Below are positions 41,194 through 43,266 of a stretch of 43,266 nt of DNA, one piece after another; position 1 is the stretch's first letter; every line of letters starts with the position of its first letter. Origin of the DNA: Deltaproteobacteria bacterium HGW-Deltaproteobacteria-22 (GTDB taxonomy: Bacteria > Myxococcota_A > Polyangia > HGW-17); the NCBI GenBank assembly GCA_002841825.1, contig PHAZ01000007.1:34928-78193 (forward strand), in the 5' to 3' direction. Under the pieces are notes generated by a model. That model saw only the letters and a program-made list of their open reading frames with translations, made no database searches and was not told the origin of the DNA. Position numbers and translations under genes: made by a program.

Positions 41194-42579
41194 ATGGCCA
41201 GTGTCGGAGACCGGATCATCGCCCGCATCGTCGATCTGACACCGGAATGGGAAGGCGTGGGACTCTTTGGCGCCGTCGGAACCAAAGAAGCCCATGATGT
41301 TGCCGACTCCGTGGTCATGGAAAAATCCCAGTCACCACAGAACGACGGCGAAATGGTGCGCGTGCCCGGTGTTTGGCCCGGTGACATCGTGGAATGCGCC
41401 CTCCTGGCCCGGAGCCGGCACCACGGCCACTGGTTCGGGCGCGCGATGCGGGTCGTGGCCCACGGCGTCACCCGTGAGAAGGGCGTCTGTCCCGTGCAGG
41501 CTGCCTGTGGCGGCTGTGCGGCGCTGACCATCCCCTATGAAGCCCAGGTCGCGCAGAAATGGGCGCGCCTCGAGGCCCTGTTCCCGGGAGCGGGCTTCGT
41601 CGCGGCACCACAGCCCCTCCGCTACCGCAACAAAGTCAAGTGGATCGTCGGACCCGGCTCCGATGGTCGACCGACCGTCGGCTTCTATCGGCACGACTCC
41701 CACCGCTTCCTGCCGGTCTCCGACTGTGCCGTGCTCGTTTTGGCCCTGGCTCGGCTGGCGCGCCAGCTTCCTGAGGTGATCGCTGATGTGCCCCCGTACA
41801 ACGAGGCCGATCAGACAGGTCTGCTGCGCGCGATCCTGGCCAAATGTACGTCCTCTGGCGAAATGCTGGTGACCTTTGTCGTCGCGGCCCGTCCCGACAC
41901 GGACATGGTGGACAGGCTCTCGGCCGCCGGAACCCTCGAGGGCGTCGCGGGCGTCACCTGCAACCTGCACCCTGACACCGGCAACCGGCTGACCGGTCAT
42001 GAGGAATGGACACTTGTGGGAGCGGACTCCGTACGCGAGAACGATCATTCCGCTGCGTACCTCGTCAACGCCACATGCTTCTCCCAGGCACATCACAGCA
42101 TGGCCCGGGCGGCCGTGGACAACATCGTCCGAGCTTTGCATCCGGTGACCGAACCGGTGCTCGACCTCTTCTGCGGGGTGGGCCCCATCGCCCTGGCGTT
42201 GGCCGCCGATGGCCATGCGGTGACGGGTGTGGAACTCGAATCACGCGCCATCGAGTTGGCCCGTCAGGCAGATCCATCGCTGTCATGGATCACCGCGGAC
42301 GTGAACCGCATCGAGGCCCTGCCAACACCCGCAGGAGACTTTGCGCTGGTGGTGAATCCGCCGCGACAGGGCCTCTCTGCGGATCTCCTTTCCTGGATCG
42401 AAGCCCAACCGATCAGGACCCTTGCGTATATGAGCTGCAATCCCCAAACCCTCGCTCGCGACGCAGCCCGACTCACCGCTGGTTCTTTCATACTTGACAC
42501 CGCCACAGGATACGATATGTTTCCACAGACGCCATGGTTTGAAACTGTTGCCCTATTTTTTCGTCAGGTGAACTCATGA
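41194..42579 (+). CDS. 23S rRNA (uracil-5-)-methyltransferase, RlmD/RumA-like (TrmA family)
   Basis: 461 residues from the ATG at 41194, 2 bp after the spoVR stop. The N-terminal part is TRAM-like. A [4Fe-4S] motif, CPVQAACGGC, lies at about residue 99. The C-terminal SAM domain has VLDLFCGVGPIALALA, NPPRQGLSADLL and the catalytic Cys in YMSCNPQTLARDAARLT. The usual FFQ motif before the SAM site is replaced by TCFSQAHH. It methylates C5 of uridine in rRNA or possibly tRNA; the exact site cannot be told here. The stop overlaps the next gene as ATGA. Confidence 0.88.
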   Translation: MASVGDRIIARIVDLTPEWEGVGLFGAVGTKEAHDVADSVVMEKSQSPQNDGEMVRVPGVWPGDIVECALLARSRHHGHWFGRAMRVVAHGVTREKGVCPVQAACGGCAALTIPYEAQVAQKWARLEALFPGAGFVAAPQPLRYRNKVKWIVGPGSDGRPTVGFYRHDSHRFLPVSDCAVLVLALARLARQLPEVIADVPPYNEADQTGLLRAILAKCTSSGEMLVTFVVAARPDTDMVDRLSAAGTLEGVAGVTCNLHPDTGNRLTGHEEWTLVGADSVRENDHSAAYLVNATCFSQAHHSMARAAVDNIVRALHPVTEPVLDLFCGVGPIALALAADGHAVTGVELESRAIELARQADPSLSWITADVNRIEALPTPAGDFALVVNPPRQGLSADLLSWIEAQPIRTLAYMSCNPQTLARDAARLTAGSFILDTATGYDMFPQTPWFETVALFFRQVNS

Positions 42580-43266
42580 AGAACTCACTTCTAGCCCTGT
42601 GCTTGCTGCTTTTCCCATTTTCCGCCTGTGAAACCGACCTCAAGGATGGCCACTACACCTGCGATCCCAACGAGCCCGGAGCCTGCCCCGACGCCTGGGT
42701 CTGCCAACTGCGCGGCACCGACGGGATCTACCGCTGCTACGAGAGCGCCGGCGCCTACTGCCAGAACGGGGTGCTTGATCCCGGCGAGATCTGCGACGGC
42801 ACCGATCTGGGCGACTTCACCTGCGAGAACGGGTTCGCGATCTGCCTGACCAACTGCACCGCGATCTGCACCGAGTGCGGCAACGGCGAGATCGAACTCA
42901 ACGAGCGCGGCGTGGGCGAGGAGTGCGACGACGGCAACTCCGACGACGGCGACGGCTGCTCATCGGAGTGCCTGATCGAACGATCATACTGTGTCGAGCG
43001 TGACTCCGACGAGTGCCTGAACTGGTGCGGTGACGGCACCATCAACGGACCCGAACTGTGCGAACCCGGAAATCTCGGCGGCTACGACTGCACCGACTTC
43101 GGATTCCACGATGGCACCCTGGCGTGCTCGACCGACTGCCGGACCTTCGACCCCTCGCAGTGCGAAGGGTTTTGCGGGGACGGCATCATCCAGGACGTGG
43201 AGGTCTGTGACGGAATCCAGCAGAATCAACTCTCCTGCTGGGACTTCTTTTTCACCGGCGGGGGTC
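42576..43266 (+). CDS. Cys-rich CGDG/DUF4215-type lipoprotein, truncated at the window end
   Basis: Starting at an ATG that overlaps the methyltransferase stop, the frame is open to the last base (230 residues so far). The N-terminus MKNSLLALCLLLFPFSAC is a lipoprotein signal (Cys18). The mature part is built of Cys-rich modules: NGVLDPGEICDG, a clear DUF4215-type unit CGNGEIELNERGVGEECDDG with GDGCSSEC, then CGDGTINGPELCEPG and CGDGIIQDVEVCDG. The same module type forms the N-terminal stalk of the RCC1 lipoprotein at 2156-4208, so this protein may also carry a further domain beyond the window. Its coupling to an rRNA methyltransferase is unusual. Confidence 0.87.
   Translation, partial: MKNSLLALCLLLFPFSACETDLKDGHYTCDPNEPGACPDAWVCQLRGTDGIYRCYESAGAYCQNGVLDPGEICDGTDLGDFTCENGFAICLTNCTAICTECGNGEIELNERGVGEECDDGNSDDGDGCSSECLIERSYCVERDSDECLNWCGDGTINGPELCEPGNLGGYDCTDFGFHDGTLACSTDCRTFDPSQCEGFCGDGIIQDVEVCDGIQQNQLSCWDFFFTGGG

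Overview
The window is GC-rich, gene-dense DNA from a Gram-negative bacterium, most likely of the old 'Deltaproteobacteria' (Myxococcota or a Bradymonadota-like lineage). This is inferred from protein architecture: two MYXO-CTERM-like C-terminal sorting tails (genes ending at 6596 and 22125), Cys-rich CGDG/DUF4215-type repeat lipoproteins, DNDGDG...DC repeats behind a trypsin domain, an Asn-rich spacer after a lipobox, many lipoproteins, and the prkA-yeaH-spoVR cluster. I see no rRNA, tRNA, CRISPR array, insertion sequence or phage gene. No stretch over 300 bases lacks a gene; the longest gap is about 198 bp (30726-30923).

Layout. 1-5084: the tail of an EcsC-like gene (+) converges on a TetR regulator/orphan efflux-adaptor pair (-). 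Next come an RCC1-propeller lipoprotein (-) whose signal peptide is in a different reading frame from its mature part, and a divergent VanX-type dipeptidase lipoprotein (+). 5212-6552 is a Sel1-repeat lipoprotein (+). From 6596 to 25111 every gene is on the minus strand, in transcriptional order: a lipin-domain (LNS2) lipoprotein; a trypsin-like MYXO-CTERM protease, PAS protein, outer-membrane barrel, thymidylate kinase, MlaE-type permease and an unknown membrane protein; then a tightly packed run gbsR-like regulator, membrane-fusion protein, RND pump, TolC-like channel, ftsE, ftsX, EnvC-like factor and an FG-GAP/ASPIC propeller protein. From 25273 to the end every gene is on the plus strand: TPR lipoprotein and prmC; kbl; a CpoB-like and a LysM protein; an FHA/zinc-ribbon pair with a TetR regulator, a hypothetical, a PEGA lipoprotein and an AI-2E-type transporter; prkA, yeaH/yhbH and spoVR; an RlmD-like rRNA methyltransferase; and a truncated Cys-rich lipoprotein.

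How the genes work together. The efflux operon encodes a complete tripartite pump under a GbsR/MarR-type repressor; a perfect inverted repeat exactly fills the spacer of its predicted promoter. The FtsEX-EnvC block should control septal peptidoglycan splitting: the LytM domain has lost its zinc ligands, as in E. coli EnvC, so it is predicted to activate an amidase elsewhere rather than cut. The FHA/zinc-ribbon pair sits just upstream of the PrkA kinase cluster and could read phosphothreonine signals, but no partner is shown by the sequence.

The points most worth testing are the frameshifted lipoprotein signal (4142-4208), the operator-filled promoters (2082-2119, 18158-18187, 30773-30800), the lipin-like phosphatase on a lipoprotein, the P-loop Lys-to-Thr change in thymidylate kinase, and the FHA pair with a possible leaderless leader peptide.
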